A stretch of DNA of 64,000 nucleotides from Burkholderiales bacterium RIFOXYD12_FULL_59_19 (GTDB taxonomy: Bacteria; Pseudomonadota; Gammaproteobacteria; Burkholderiales; Burkholderiaceae_C). This document shows, in pieces, positions 46,109 through 53,409 of this stretch. The notes beneath the pieces are model-generated. The model ran no database searches. It was given only the letters and a program-made list of their open reading frames with translations, and was not told the DNA's origin. The DNA lies in the NCBI GenBank assembly GCA_001771065.1, contig MESQ01000057.1, forward strand, positions 62,001 to 126,000, in the 5' to 3' direction. Both the position numbers and the translations under genes were made by a program. Position 1 is the stretch's first letter, and the number at the start of each line of letters is the position of its first letter.

Positions 46109-46351
46109 ATGGGTATTACTGCGCGCCAACTCGCCGCCGACATGAACGTGCCGCCCAGCCGCATCAGCGACATCGTGAACGGTGCGCGCTCCATCACGGC
46201 AGACACGGCGCTACGGCTGGGCCTGTTTTTCAGCATGAAGCCGCGTTACTGGTTGAATTTGCAGACCGAGTACGACATGCGCACGGTAACGCAACAAACC
46301 CTGGCCAAAATAGCGCCCCGCATCCGGGTGTACCAGCCTGCCGAAGCTTGA
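46109..46351 (+). CDS. HigA-like antitoxin, probably 5'-truncated
   Basis: 80 residues: MGITARQLAADMNVPPSRIS, DIVNGARSITADTALRLGLF and YWLNLQTEYDMR are classic for the HigA/VapI XRE antitoxin family. Full-length members begin about 15 residues earlier (HPGE-x-L-x-EF) and the internal PMGIT is normally not the N-terminus. Upstream codons in frame (RRHQP) do not match that start. No HigB toxin gene is seen. It is likely a fragment brought next to dmpI by recombination, although a short protein starting at 46109 is possible. Confidence 0.65.
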   Translation: MGITARQLAADMNVPPSRISDIVNGARSITADTALRLGLFFSMKPRYWLNLQTEYDMRTVTQQTLAKIAPRIRVYQPAEA

Positions 46352-46418
46352 GGCACTCCCCTCAATCTGTTTTTGCCCGCAAAAGCGAGTGAAGAGCTCA
46401 CCTTGCGCTGCGTGTTAG

Positions 46419-46444
46419 CATATTGGTGCTTTAACACCAATATG
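46419..46444. promoter_or_regulatory. Operator-like inverted repeat of the RHH/PIN toxin-antitoxin pair
   Basis: CATATTGGTG and CACCAATATG form a perfect 10-bp inverted repeat with a 6-base spacer (CTTTAA), ending 10 bases before the antitoxin ATG. Toxin-antitoxin operons usually repress themselves through such a site bound by the ribbon-helix-helix antitoxin. The position close to the start codon fits. Confidence 0.7.
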
Positions 46445-46454
46445 AGGCATCATC

Positions 46455-46694
46455 ATGAGCCGTTTAACCATCACGCTTTCAGAGTCGCGCTATCGGGCGT
46501 TGAAGGAAGCTGCCGCACAGCGCCATAAAACAATTGGCCAGTTGATTGACGAAAGTCTTGACTTTTATGGAATCAAGTCGCGCGAGCAAGCGCAGGACCT
46601 GGTACGCCGGGCGCGTGAGCGCAGTCAATTGAGTGAGGATCAGGCGCTGGCAATCGCGCTGGAAGCGCAACACGATGTGCGCCACGCGTTGTGA
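46455..46694 (+). CDS. Ribbon-helix-helix antitoxin
   Basis: 79 residues. The N-terminal MSRLTITLSESRYRALKEAA is a beta strand plus helix as in MetJ/Arc/CopG DNA-binding proteins, followed by a helical toxin-binding tail (DLVRRARERSQLSEDQALAI). It overlaps the PIN-domain gene by four bases (GTGA). Expected to neutralise the toxin and to bind the inverted repeat just upstream. Confidence 0.82.
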   Translation: MSRLTITLSESRYRALKEAAAQRHKTIGQLIDESLDFYGIKSREQAQDLVRRARERSQLSEDQALAIALEAQHDVRHAL

Positions 46695-47122
46695 GCCCGG
46701 TCTTCATCGTCGACACCAATGTGGTGGTGTCTGGCTTGATCACGTCAAACCCTGATTCACCTGTTGCCGCTGTTCTGGACGGCATGCTGAGCGCAGCGTT
46801 TGTGTTCGCGGTTTCCGAGATGTTGCTAGCCGAATACCGAGCGGTGCTACTGCGGCCACATTTAAAAAATCTGCACGGTTTGTCACCGGCAGAAATTGAT
46901 GCAATTTTGCTTGAGCTGGCCCAGCATGCCATTGTGCTGAAGACACCAGAAGATCAAATGCAAGCCAGCGCCCCTGACCCGGGGGACCAGTTCCTTTGGA
47001 ATCTATTGGCCAGTCATGCTGACCTGCTGCTGGTCACCGGCGACAAGTTATTGCTGCAGGACCCGGCTATGGCAACGCGCGTCATCACGCCGCAGGCATT
47101 GATTTCGAAGTGCTTACATTGA
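46691..47122 (+). CDS. PIN-domain toxin (COG1569-type ribonuclease)
   Basis: 143 residues from a GTG start overlapping the antitoxin stop. PIN acidic residues are visible: FIVDTNVVVSGL (Asp), VSEMLLAEYRAVL (Glu), PDPGDQFLWNLLASH (Asp) and LLVTGDKLLL (Asp). This matches the 'putative toxin-antitoxin system toxin, PIN family' group, presumed magnesium-dependent RNases. It is complete and paired, unlike the HigA-like gene next to it. Confidence 0.85.
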   Translation: MSPVFIVDTNVVVSGLITSNPDSPVAAVLDGMLSAAFVFAVSEMLLAEYRAVLLRPHLKNLHGLSPAEIDAILLELAQHAIVLKTPEDQMQASAPDPGDQFLWNLLASHADLLLVTGDKLLLQDPAMATRVITPQALISKCLH

Positions 47123-47157
47123 CATTGAGGTGCACCGGCGTGTCGGTCCCGGTCGCC

Positions 47158-48387
47158 CTAGTCGGTCTTGGCCCCGCTCTCAAACCACTGCTTGATCACC
47201 ATGCGCTCGGCCTCCGAGATGCCAGTGGTATTGGTCATGGGCATGATTTTGCTGATCACCACCTGCTGGTACATGTTTTGTGCATGAAGCTTGACGTTGG
47301 CGGGGGAGTCCAGCCGCACATTTTTCATCTGCACTTGCGCGCCGTGGCACAGGTAGCAGCGTTGCGCCAGGATGGGCTGCAGCGTGGCATAACCGATGGC
47401 GCCGCCCACGCTGGTGTCTACCGCATCAGCGGCGGTGGCCGGTGTTGGCCCGGCTGGCTCGGGTGCCAGCCAGAGCATCATGGCCACAATCACCGCCACG
47501 CCGACCCCTGCGTAGGGCAAGGGGTTGCCATTGCGGCCCAGCTTGTAGCCGTGGCGCATGACAAAAAACTGGCGGATGGCGGCCCCGGCAAACATCATGG
47601 CGATCAGCACCAGCCAGTTTTGCGGGTGCGTGTAGGTAAAGCTGTAGTGGCCGCTGAGCATGGCAAACAACACCGGCAGCGTAAAGTAGGTGTTGTGCAC
47701 ACTGCGCTGCTTGCCACGAATACCGTGGATTGGGTCCACCGGCGCACCGGCCTTGATGGCTGCCACCATTTTGCGTTGACCCGGAATGATCCAGTGCGCC
47801 ACATTGGCGCTCATGCTGGTGGCCAGCATGGCGCCCACCAGCAAAAAGGCAGCGCGGCCGGCAAACCAGTGGCAGGCCAACCAGCTCGCCACACAAACCA
47901 GCACCAACACCAGGGCACCCACGATCGCGTCACCGCTTTTGCGTTGCCCATACCGGCGGCAAATCAGGTCATACAACAGCCAGAACACCACCAAAAACAA
48001 AATCGCCACGGTGACGGCCTGCCACGGTGCCCAGTCCATTTTTGACTTGTCGATCAGGTAGGTGCCCGCGCTCCACAGGTAGGACACGGTGAACAGCGCA
48101 AAGCCGGTGAGCCAGGTGCTGTAGCTTTCCCAATAAAACCAGTGCAGATGCTTGGGCAGCTGCGGCGGCTTGACGGCAAATTTGACCGGGTGATAGAACC
48201 CGCCGCCGTGCACCGCCCACAGTTCGCCACTAACACCCTGTTTCTTCAGGTCTTCATCTTCGGGCGGGGTCAGGCTGCTGTCCAGAAAGACAAAATAAAA
48301 CGAGGAACCAATCCAGGCGATGGCCGTGATCACGTGCGTCCAGCGCAGCAGCAGGTTGAGCCAATCCAAAATATAACTTTCCATCAT
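47158..48387 (-). CDS. puuD: Membrane urate hydroxylase with C-terminal cytochrome c domain
   Basis: 409 residues from the ATG at 48387, which overlaps the xdhC stop (ATGA). Eight or so transmembrane helices (LLLRWTHVITAIAWIGSSFY, VTVAILFLVVFWLLYDLICR, AFLLVGAMLATSMSANVAHW) form the urate-hydroxylase part; the C-terminal periplasmic part has a heme c site CYLCHGAQ. PuuD converts urate to 5-hydroxyisourate and passes electrons to the respiratory chain instead of making peroxide. The next enzyme, HIU hydrolase, is encoded at 49978. Confidence 0.92.
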   Translation of the reverse strand: MMESYILDWLNLLLRWTHVITAIAWIGSSFYFVFLDSSLTPPEDEDLKKQGVSGELWAVHGGGFYHPVKFAVKPPQLPKHLHWFYWESYSTWLTGFALFTVSYLWSAGTYLIDKSKMDWAPWQAVTVAILFLVVFWLLYDLICRRYGQRKSGDAIVGALVLVLVCVASWLACHWFAGRAAFLLVGAMLATSMSANVAHWIIPGQRKMVAAIKAGAPVDPIHGIRGKQRSVHNTYFTLPVLFAMLSGHYSFTYTHPQNWLVLIAMMFAGAAIRQFFVMRHGYKLGRNGNPLPYAGVGVAVIVAMMLWLAPEPAGPTPATAADAVDTSVGGAIGYATLQPILAQRCYLCHGAQVQMKNVRLDSPANVKLHAQNMYQQVVISKIMPMTNTTGISEAERMVIKQWFESGAKTD

Positions 48388-49232
48388 GCGTCCTTGGTTA
48401 CTTCGCTCTGGTCGGAGAGAGTTGGTGTATTCAGTTGCAAGAGTTGTGCCGCCACCGCCACCGCAATCACTTCGGGCGCCTTGCCGGCAATGCCCGGCAC
48501 ACCAATCGGGCAGGTCACTTGGGCCAGTTCCGAGGCGCTGAAGCCGCGCTCGACCAGGCGATGGCTGAAGGTGGCCCATTTGCTGCGGCTGCCGATCAGG
48601 CCAATGAAAGGCAAATCGCCGCGTGAACGCTGGCGCAGCAGACAGGCTGCCACCACATCCAGGTCTTCGGCATGGCTGAAGCTCATGATCAGCACCCGGG
48701 AGTCAGGCGCCAGCCCGGCCACGGCACGCTGCACCGGCTCGGAATGCTCGGCATGAACGTTGGCGGGCAGGGTGTCAGGAAAAATCCCGTCGCGGCTGTC
48801 AAACCAATGCACCAAAAACGGCAAATGGCCCAGCACCTGCACCAGCGCAGCGGCCACATGACCACCACCAAACAGGGTCACGGGCGGCCACAACGCCTGC
48901 TGTGCCGCAAAGTGCTGGCGCAAGCGCGGCAGGTCCGACGCGCTGACGGGCTCAAATTGCAGCATGACCTCGCCGCCACAACACTGTCCCAATGACGGCC
49001 CCAAGGCATAACGCCGGGTGCTCGGCCCGGATGGCTGGCTTAATAGTCGCCGCGCCTGGTTAATGGCTTGCCACTCCAGATGGCCGCCGCCAATACTGCC
49101 CACGGAGGTGTCAGCAAACACCGCCATCCAGGCGCCAGCGTCCCGCGGCACCGAGCCGCGATGCGCCTGCACGGTGACCCAAACCGCCTGTTGCGAGCCC
49201 AAAAGGCGTAAAAATTGCGCTTTGGCCATCAC
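48384..49232 (-). CDS. xdhC: Xanthine dehydrogenase accessory protein XdhC
   Basis: 282 residues. Inserts the sulfurated molybdenum cofactor into xanthine dehydrogenase, which makes urate. N-terminal XdhC motif WVTVQAHRGSVPRDAGAWMA, VGSIGGGHLEWQAI and C-terminal Rossmann motif LFGGGHVAAALVQVL with FIGLIGSRSKWATF and VTCPIGVPGIAGKAPEVIAV. The xdhA and xdhB genes are not in the window. Translationally coupled to puuD. Confidence 0.92.
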   Translation of the reverse strand: MMAKAQFLRLLGSQQAVWVTVQAHRGSVPRDAGAWMAVFADTSVGSIGGGHLEWQAINQARRLLSQPSGPSTRRYALGPSLGQCCGGEVMLQFEPVSASDLPRLRQHFAAQQALWPPVTLFGGGHVAAALVQVLGHLPFLVHWFDSRDGIFPDTLPANVHAEHSEPVQRAVAGLAPDSRVLIMSFSHAEDLDVVAACLLRQRSRGDLPFIGLIGSRSKWATFSHRLVERGFSASELAQVTCPIGVPGIAGKAPEVIAVAVAAQLLQLNTPTLSDQSEVTKDA

Positions 49233-49352
49233 AATTGATTACCTTTTAGGTCAAACCCGGGCGACAAACAGCACTTTTTGAGGCACATTACAGGTTTGCC
49301 AGTGGCAGGCAAAAGCAGATCGCGCAAAACATCATATTTCCAGAGACACCCT

Positions 49353-49877
49353 ATGAACATATTTGCCCCATTACGCTTCAAGCAGATACCGTTGCGCCTG
49401 GTGGCCGGCGCGGCTGTGATTTTGGCTGGATGTACTTCGACACCCTTGCCCCCGCCCGCGCCCTTGCCAGTGCCCCCGCCCCCCCCACCCGCCCCGGTGG
49501 TGGTAGCCCCCCCGCCCGTGGCTGTGCCCTCGTATGTCTCTGCTGCCGTGACCCCGCTGGCTTACCGGCGCGATGCAGCCCATCACCTGTATGAGCGCAA
49601 TATGCGCCGGGTTTACCGCGGCAAAATGCCGCCCCTGCTCTATGCCGTGGGGGTGTTGCAGGTGGAGGTAGATGGCATGGGCCATGTGACCAGCACCAGT
49701 TGGATGCGTGCCCCGAAACATGCGCCTGAGGTGATGGCCGAGATTGAGCGTACCGTGCGCCTGGCCGAGCCCTACCCCGCCCCTGTGCGCATGGGCCGGG
49801 TCACCTACACCGACACCTGGCTCTGGCACAAAAGCGGCCTGTTCCAGTTGGATACATTGACCGAAGGACAGTTGTAA
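49353..49877 (+). CDS. Proline-rich lipoprotein with TonB C-terminal-like domain
   Basis: 174 residues from the ATG at 49353. Lipoprotein signal with lipobox LAGC (Cys27), followed by an about 45-residue Pro/Val spacer (PPPPPPAP, VVVAPPPVAVP) able to span the periplasm. The C-terminal domain (YAVGVLQVEVDGMGHVTSTS, HAPEVMAEIERTVRLAEPYP) resembles a TonB C-terminal fold. No ExbB/ExbD genes are near. Function unknown. Divergent from xdhC across about 120 bases. The first copy of the 47-bp double-hairpin repeat follows its stop. Confidence 0.7.
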   Translation: MNIFAPLRFKQIPLRLVAGAAVILAGCTSTPLPPPAPLPVPPPPPPAPVVVAPPPVAVPSYVSAAVTPLAYRRDAAHHLYERNMRRVYRGKMPPLLYAVGVLQVEVDGMGHVTSTSWMRAPKHAPEVMAEIERTVRLAEPYPAPVRMGRVTYTDTWLWHKSGLFQLDTLTEGQL

Positions 49878-49890
49878 GAGGCGCGTTATG

Positions 49891-49957
49891 GGGTCGACTT
49901 CATTTGGCTTTGTAGGGTCGACTTCAGTCGGCCTGGCAGGTGCAAGTCTGCCCCACA
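49891..49957 (+). repeat. 47-bp double-hairpin element, copy A (with partial copy on the left)
   Basis: The core 49911-49957 is TGTAG, an 18-base hairpin (GGTCGACTTCAGTCGGCC), one T, a second 18-base hairpin (GGCAGGTGCAAGTCTGCC) and CCACA, 47 bases in all. A partial hairpin (GGTCGACTTCATTTGG) lies just left. It sits between two converging genes. The same architecture recurs at 53303 (inverted) and 60698. Confidence 0.85.
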
Positions 49958-49977
49958 AATACAGAAACAACTCCACC

Positions 49978-50331
49978 TCACGACCCCCGATAAGTTGAAT
50001 AGCTCCACGGGCTGACCAGCAGCGGCACGTGGTAATGCTGCTCGGGGGTGGCCACGCCGAAGTCCAGACACACCTGGTTCAAGAAATTAGGCTCTGGCAA
50101 GGCCACGCCACAGGCCTTGAAATACGCCGCCACATCGAACACCAGCCGGTAGCTGCCGCGCTGCAATTCGGTTGCGTCCAGCAGCAGCCCGCCGGGGTTG
50201 CGGCCGTCCTGGTTCAGCACGAACTGCTTGAGCAGCCTCAAGGCGTCACCCTCCGTGGCGTACAAAGTCACCCGCATGCCGGCTGCCGGCGTGCCGTGCA
50301 TGGTGTCCAAAACATGCGTACTCAGTCCCAT
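49978..50331 (-). CDS. uraH: 5-Hydroxyisourate hydrolase (transthyretin-like)
   Basis: 117 residues from the ATG at 50331 (MGLSTHVLDTMHGTPAAGMR); the frame is open upstream but would run through the puuE promoter and start. Hydrolyses 5-hydroxyisourate to OHCU after PuuD. Signature residues: His in LSTHVLDTMHG, Arg in MRVTLYA, His pair in EQHYHVPLLVSPW and the C-terminal YRGS tetrapeptide that defines the enzyme family. Cytoplasmic tetramer. Divergent from puuE. Confidence 0.93.
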   Translation of the reverse strand: MGLSTHVLDTMHGTPAAGMRVTLYATEGDALRLLKQFVLNQDGRNPGGLLLDATELQRGSYRLVFDVAAYFKACGVALPEPNFLNQVCLDFGVATPEQHYHVPLLVSPWSYSTYRGS

Positions 50332-50357
50332 GGTGAAGCCCTCAAAAATTTGATCAA

Positions 50358-50369
50358 AGTGTATACACT
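50358..50369. promoter_or_regulatory. 12-bp palindrome AGTGTATACACT between uraH and puuE
   Basis: A perfect 12-base palindrome in the 72-base gap between two divergent ureide genes, 26 bases from the uraH ATG and 34 from the puuE ATG. GTATAC-centred palindromes are typical GntR (FadR-group) operators. No GntR gene for it is in this part of the window. Likely operator for shared control of both genes. Confidence 0.5.
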
Positions 50370-50403
50370 GCAATGCAGTCAGCCACCGTCTTCGCCCAAA
50401 TTC

Positions 50404-51372
50404 ATGAGCCACTACAACAGCACTCTGCCCTACCCGCGCGACCTCAAGGGCTACGGCCCCACGCCACCCCATGCCCGCTGGCCGAATCAGGCCCGCATTG
50501 CAGTGCAATTTGTCCTGAACTATGAAGAAGGTGGCGAGAACTGCGTGCTGCACGGCGATGCAGGTTCAGAGCAATTTTTGTCCGAGATGGCTAACCCGGC
50601 CAGCTACCCGGATCGCCACATCAGCATGGAAGGCATTTACGAATACGGCGCACGTGCCGGCGTGTGGCGTATTTTGCGCGAGTTCGAGCAGCGCGGCCTG
50701 CCACTCACAGTGTTTGGTGTCAGCATGGCGCTGGCGCGTTACCCCGAACTGGTGCAGGCCTGCCAACAATTGGGCCATGAGATCGCCTGCCATGGCTGGC
50801 GCTGGATTCACTACCAGAACCTGCCCGAAGCGGTGGAGCGCGAGCACATGGCGCGTGGCATGGAGATACTGACAGAGCTGATGGGTACCCGGCCGCTGGG
50901 CTGGTACACCGGGCGCGACAGCCCCAACACGCGCCGACTGGTGGCCGACTACGGCGGTTTTGACTACGACAGCGACTATTACGGCGACGACCTGCCGTTC
51001 TGGATGGAAGTGGCAAAAACCAGCGGCGAGGTGGTGCCGCAACTGATCGTGCCCTACACGCTGGACTGCAACGACATGCGTTTTGCACTGCCGCAGGGCT
51101 ACGCCTACGCCGACCCGTTTTTTCAGTACCTGAAGGACACGTTCGACGCGCTGTATGCCGAGGGCGACCCTGCCGGACTGGATGCCCCAAAGATGATGAG
51201 TGTGGGCATGCACTGCCGCCTGCTGGGTCGTCCGGGGCGCATTGTGGCGTTGCAGCGGTTTCTGGACTATATCGGCCAACACGATCGGGTTTGGATCTGC
51301 AGGCGGATTGACATTGCTCGGCATTGGCGAGACATGTGGCCGTATCAAGCCACAGCCCAGCGTTCGGATTAG
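50404..51372 (+). CDS. puuE: Allantoinase PuuE (polysaccharide-deacetylase fold)
   Basis: 322 residues from the ATG at 50404 (MSHYNSTLPYPRDLKGYGPT). Metal-poor allantoinase of the PuuE type, converting allantoin to allantoate; unrelated to amidohydrolase-type allantoinases. Landmarks: VQFVLNYEEGGENCVLHGDA, ISMEGIYEYGARAGVWRILR, HEIACHGWRWIHYQ, GWYTGRDSPNTRRLVADYGG. The product is used by the AllC domain encoded next. Confidence 0.92.
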   Translation: MSHYNSTLPYPRDLKGYGPTPPHARWPNQARIAVQFVLNYEEGGENCVLHGDAGSEQFLSEMANPASYPDRHISMEGIYEYGARAGVWRILREFEQRGLPLTVFGVSMALARYPELVQACQQLGHEIACHGWRWIHYQNLPEAVEREHMARGMEILTELMGTRPLGWYTGRDSPNTRRLVADYGGFDYDSDYYGDDLPFWMEVAKTSGEVVPQLIVPYTLDCNDMRFALPQGYAYADPFFQYLKDTFDALYAEGDPAGLDAPKMMSVGMHCRLLGRPGRIVALQRFLDYIGQHDRVWICRRIDIARHWRDMWPYQATAQRSD

Positions 51373-51515
51373 CCCGTCTACTTTGATTGTTTTGATTGCT
51401 TTGATGAAAGATTGGGTCACGTGGCTGCTTTTAATTAGGCACTGCACTTCTTCGACCAGGGAAGGGAGAAAAGTCACATCAACAAACATTCACTTTATTT
51501 GACGAAAGGAGCCTT

Positions 51516-53336
51516 ATGTCGATGAGCCTGGACCAACTCAATGGCGCTACCGACCATGACGCATTAACTTTGCTCGACGGCCTGTACGAACACTCGCCCT
51601 GGATCGCCAAAATGACGCTTGCGCAGCGGCCGTTTGTGTCGCTGCCCCAGCTCAAATTTGTCCTGGCACAGGTGGTCAGCGAGGCACCGCGCGAGGCCCA
51701 GCTTGGTCTGATCCGCGCCCACCCGGAGCTGGCGGGCAAGGCCATGGTGAGCCAGAACCTGACGGCCGAGTCGACCGTTGAGCAAAACAAGGCCGGGTTG
51801 ACGCACTGCAGCGCCGATGAATTTGCCCGACTGCAACAGCTCAACGCCGACTACAACGCCAAATTTGGCTGGCCCTTCATTCTGGCGGTACGTGGCCCGC
51901 GCGGCCTGGGCCTGAGCCGGGCCGAGATCATTGCCACGTTTGAACGGCGCCTGCACGGCCACCCCGACTTCGAGTTGCAGGAATGCCTGCGCAACATCCA
52001 CCGCATCGCCGAGATTCGCCTCAACGACAAGTTTGGCGTCAGCCCCGACCTGGGTGACCGGGTGTGGGACTGGCAGGAACAACTGAGCCACTATTCAGAG
52101 GCGCCGGATCAACTCACCGTGACCTACCTGACCGACGCGCACCGCGCCTGTGCCGCCTTCATCCAGGCGCAGATGCAGGCCTGCGGCTTTGACAGTGTGG
52201 GCATGGACGCGGTGGGCAATGTGGTGGGGCGCTATGAGGCCATGACAACAGGCAAAACCCTGCTCACCGGCAGCCACTATGACACCGTGCGCAACGGTGG
52301 CAAATACGACGGTCGCCTTGGTATTTTTGTGCCCATGGCCTGCGTGCGTGAGCTGCACCGTGCGGGCAAACGCTTGCCCTTCGCGATTGAAGTGGTGGCC
52401 TTTGCCGAAGAAGAAGGCCAGCGTTTCAAGGCCACCTTTCTGGGCTCGGGCGCGCTCACCGGCGACTTCAACCCGGTCTGGCTCGACCAGTTGGATGCCG
52501 ACGGGGTGTCGATGCGCGCTGCCATGCAACAGGCGGGCCTGTGCCCGGACGACATCACCAAGCTCAAACGCGATCCTGAAAAGTACCTGGGCTTTGTCGA
52601 AGTGCACATCGAGCAGGGTCCGGTGCTCAACGCGCTGAACCTGCCGCTGGGCATCGTGACATCCATCAACGCCAGCGTGCGTTACAGCGGCGAAGTGGTG
52701 GGCACGGCCTGCCACGCGGGCACCACGCCCATGAACCAGCGCTTTGACGCCGCTTGCGCCGTGGCCGAATTCATGCTGGCCTGCGAGCGCCGCGCCGCAC
52801 GCGACGGCGACTCGGTTGCCACCGTGGGTCAGCTCAAGGTGCCCAACGGCTCGACCAACGTGGTGCCGGGCCGCTGCCAGTTCTCGCTCGACCTGCGCGC
52901 ACCCAGCAATGCACAGCGTGACGCGTTGCAGGCCGACCTGCTGCGCGCATTGGCCGACATCTGCGTACAGCGCAAGCTCAGCTATCACCTCACCGAATCC
53001 TTGCGGGCCAGCGCCGCACCAAGCGCGCCAGATTGGCAACAGCGCTGGGAAAACGCGGTGGCCAGCCTGGGCTTGTCCGTTCACCGCATGCCCAGTGGGG
53101 CCGGACACGATGCCATGAAGCTGCATGACATCATGCCGCAAGCCATGCTGTTTGTGCGCGGCCAAAACGCCGGTATCAGCCACAACCCGCTTGAGTCAAG
53201 TACCAGCGACGACATGCAACTGGCGGTGGAAGCTTTTGGGCAATTGCTGGGGCAGTTGGGTAACCTGGCCTCTGTCGGGCCGAATTCATTCGGCCAGGTT
53301 TTCGTAGGGCGGACTTGCACCCGCCAGGTCGACTGA
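51516..53336 (+). CDS. Bifunctional OHCU decarboxylase-allantoate amidohydrolase (UraD-AllC fusion)
   Basis: 606 residues. Residues about 1-170 are UraD (catalytic His in LIRAHPELAGKA, later FGWPFILAVRG), which makes S-allantoin from OHCU. Residues about 178-590 are an M20 allantoate amidohydrolase: metal ligands in LTGSHYDTVRNGGKYDGRLG, EEEGQRFKATF, VEVHIEQGPVLN, and GAGHDAMKLHDIMP. The fusion puts the steps before and after PuuE on one chain. The last 20-odd residues (from VGPNSFGQVF) are encoded by repeat DNA, and the stop codon lies in the spacer of a repeat hairpin. AAAGGAG precedes the start. Confidence 0.93.
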   Translation: MSMSLDQLNGATDHDALTLLDGLYEHSPWIAKMTLAQRPFVSLPQLKFVLAQVVSEAPREAQLGLIRAHPELAGKAMVSQNLTAESTVEQNKAGLTHCSADEFARLQQLNADYNAKFGWPFILAVRGPRGLGLSRAEIIATFERRLHGHPDFELQECLRNIHRIAEIRLNDKFGVSPDLGDRVWDWQEQLSHYSEAPDQLTVTYLTDAHRACAAFIQAQMQACGFDSVGMDAVGNVVGRYEAMTTGKTLLTGSHYDTVRNGGKYDGRLGIFVPMACVRELHRAGKRLPFAIEVVAFAEEEGQRFKATFLGSGALTGDFNPVWLDQLDADGVSMRAAMQQAGLCPDDITKLKRDPEKYLGFVEVHIEQGPVLNALNLPLGIVTSINASVRYSGEVVGTACHAGTTPMNQRFDAACAVAEFMLACERRAARDGDSVATVGQLKVPNGSTNVVPGRCQFSLDLRAPSNAQRDALQADLLRALADICVQRKLSYHLTESLRASAAPSAPDWQQRWENAVASLGLSVHRMPSGAGHDAMKLHDIMPQAMLFVRGQNAGISHNPLESSTSDDMQLAVEAFGQLLGQLGNLASVGPNSFGQVFVGRTCTRQVD

Positions 53337-53382
53337 AGTCGACCCTACAAAGCCCTACAAAGCCCTACAAAGCCCTACAAAA
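53278..53382 (-). repeat. 47-bp double-hairpin element, copy B (inverted) plus CCCTACAAAG tandem repeat
   Basis: The core 53303-53349 is CGTAG, hairpin 2 in reverse (GGCGGACTTGCACCCGCC), A, hairpin 1 in reverse (GGTCGACTGAAGTCGACC, perfect 8-2-8) and CTACA. The uraD-allC stop TGA occupies 53334-53336, across the arm and GA spacer. An extra perfect 8-2-8 hairpin (GGCCGAAT-TC-ATTCGGCC) lies at 53278-53295. The right end is repeated as four 10-base units (CCCTACAAAG) at 53343-53382. Confidence 0.88.
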
Positions 53383-53409
53383 GCCCAACACAACAATGAC
53401 ACAAGCTCT

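Noticed and set aside
52095-53183. 362-codon leftward frame opposite the AllC part
   Set aside because: Antisense shadow of the fusion gene with the typical Gly/His/Ala bias.
53343-53382. CCCTACAAAG tandem as a possible CRISPR-like array
   Set aside because: Units are contiguous with no spacers and derive from the end of the 47-bp element; no cas genes are present.
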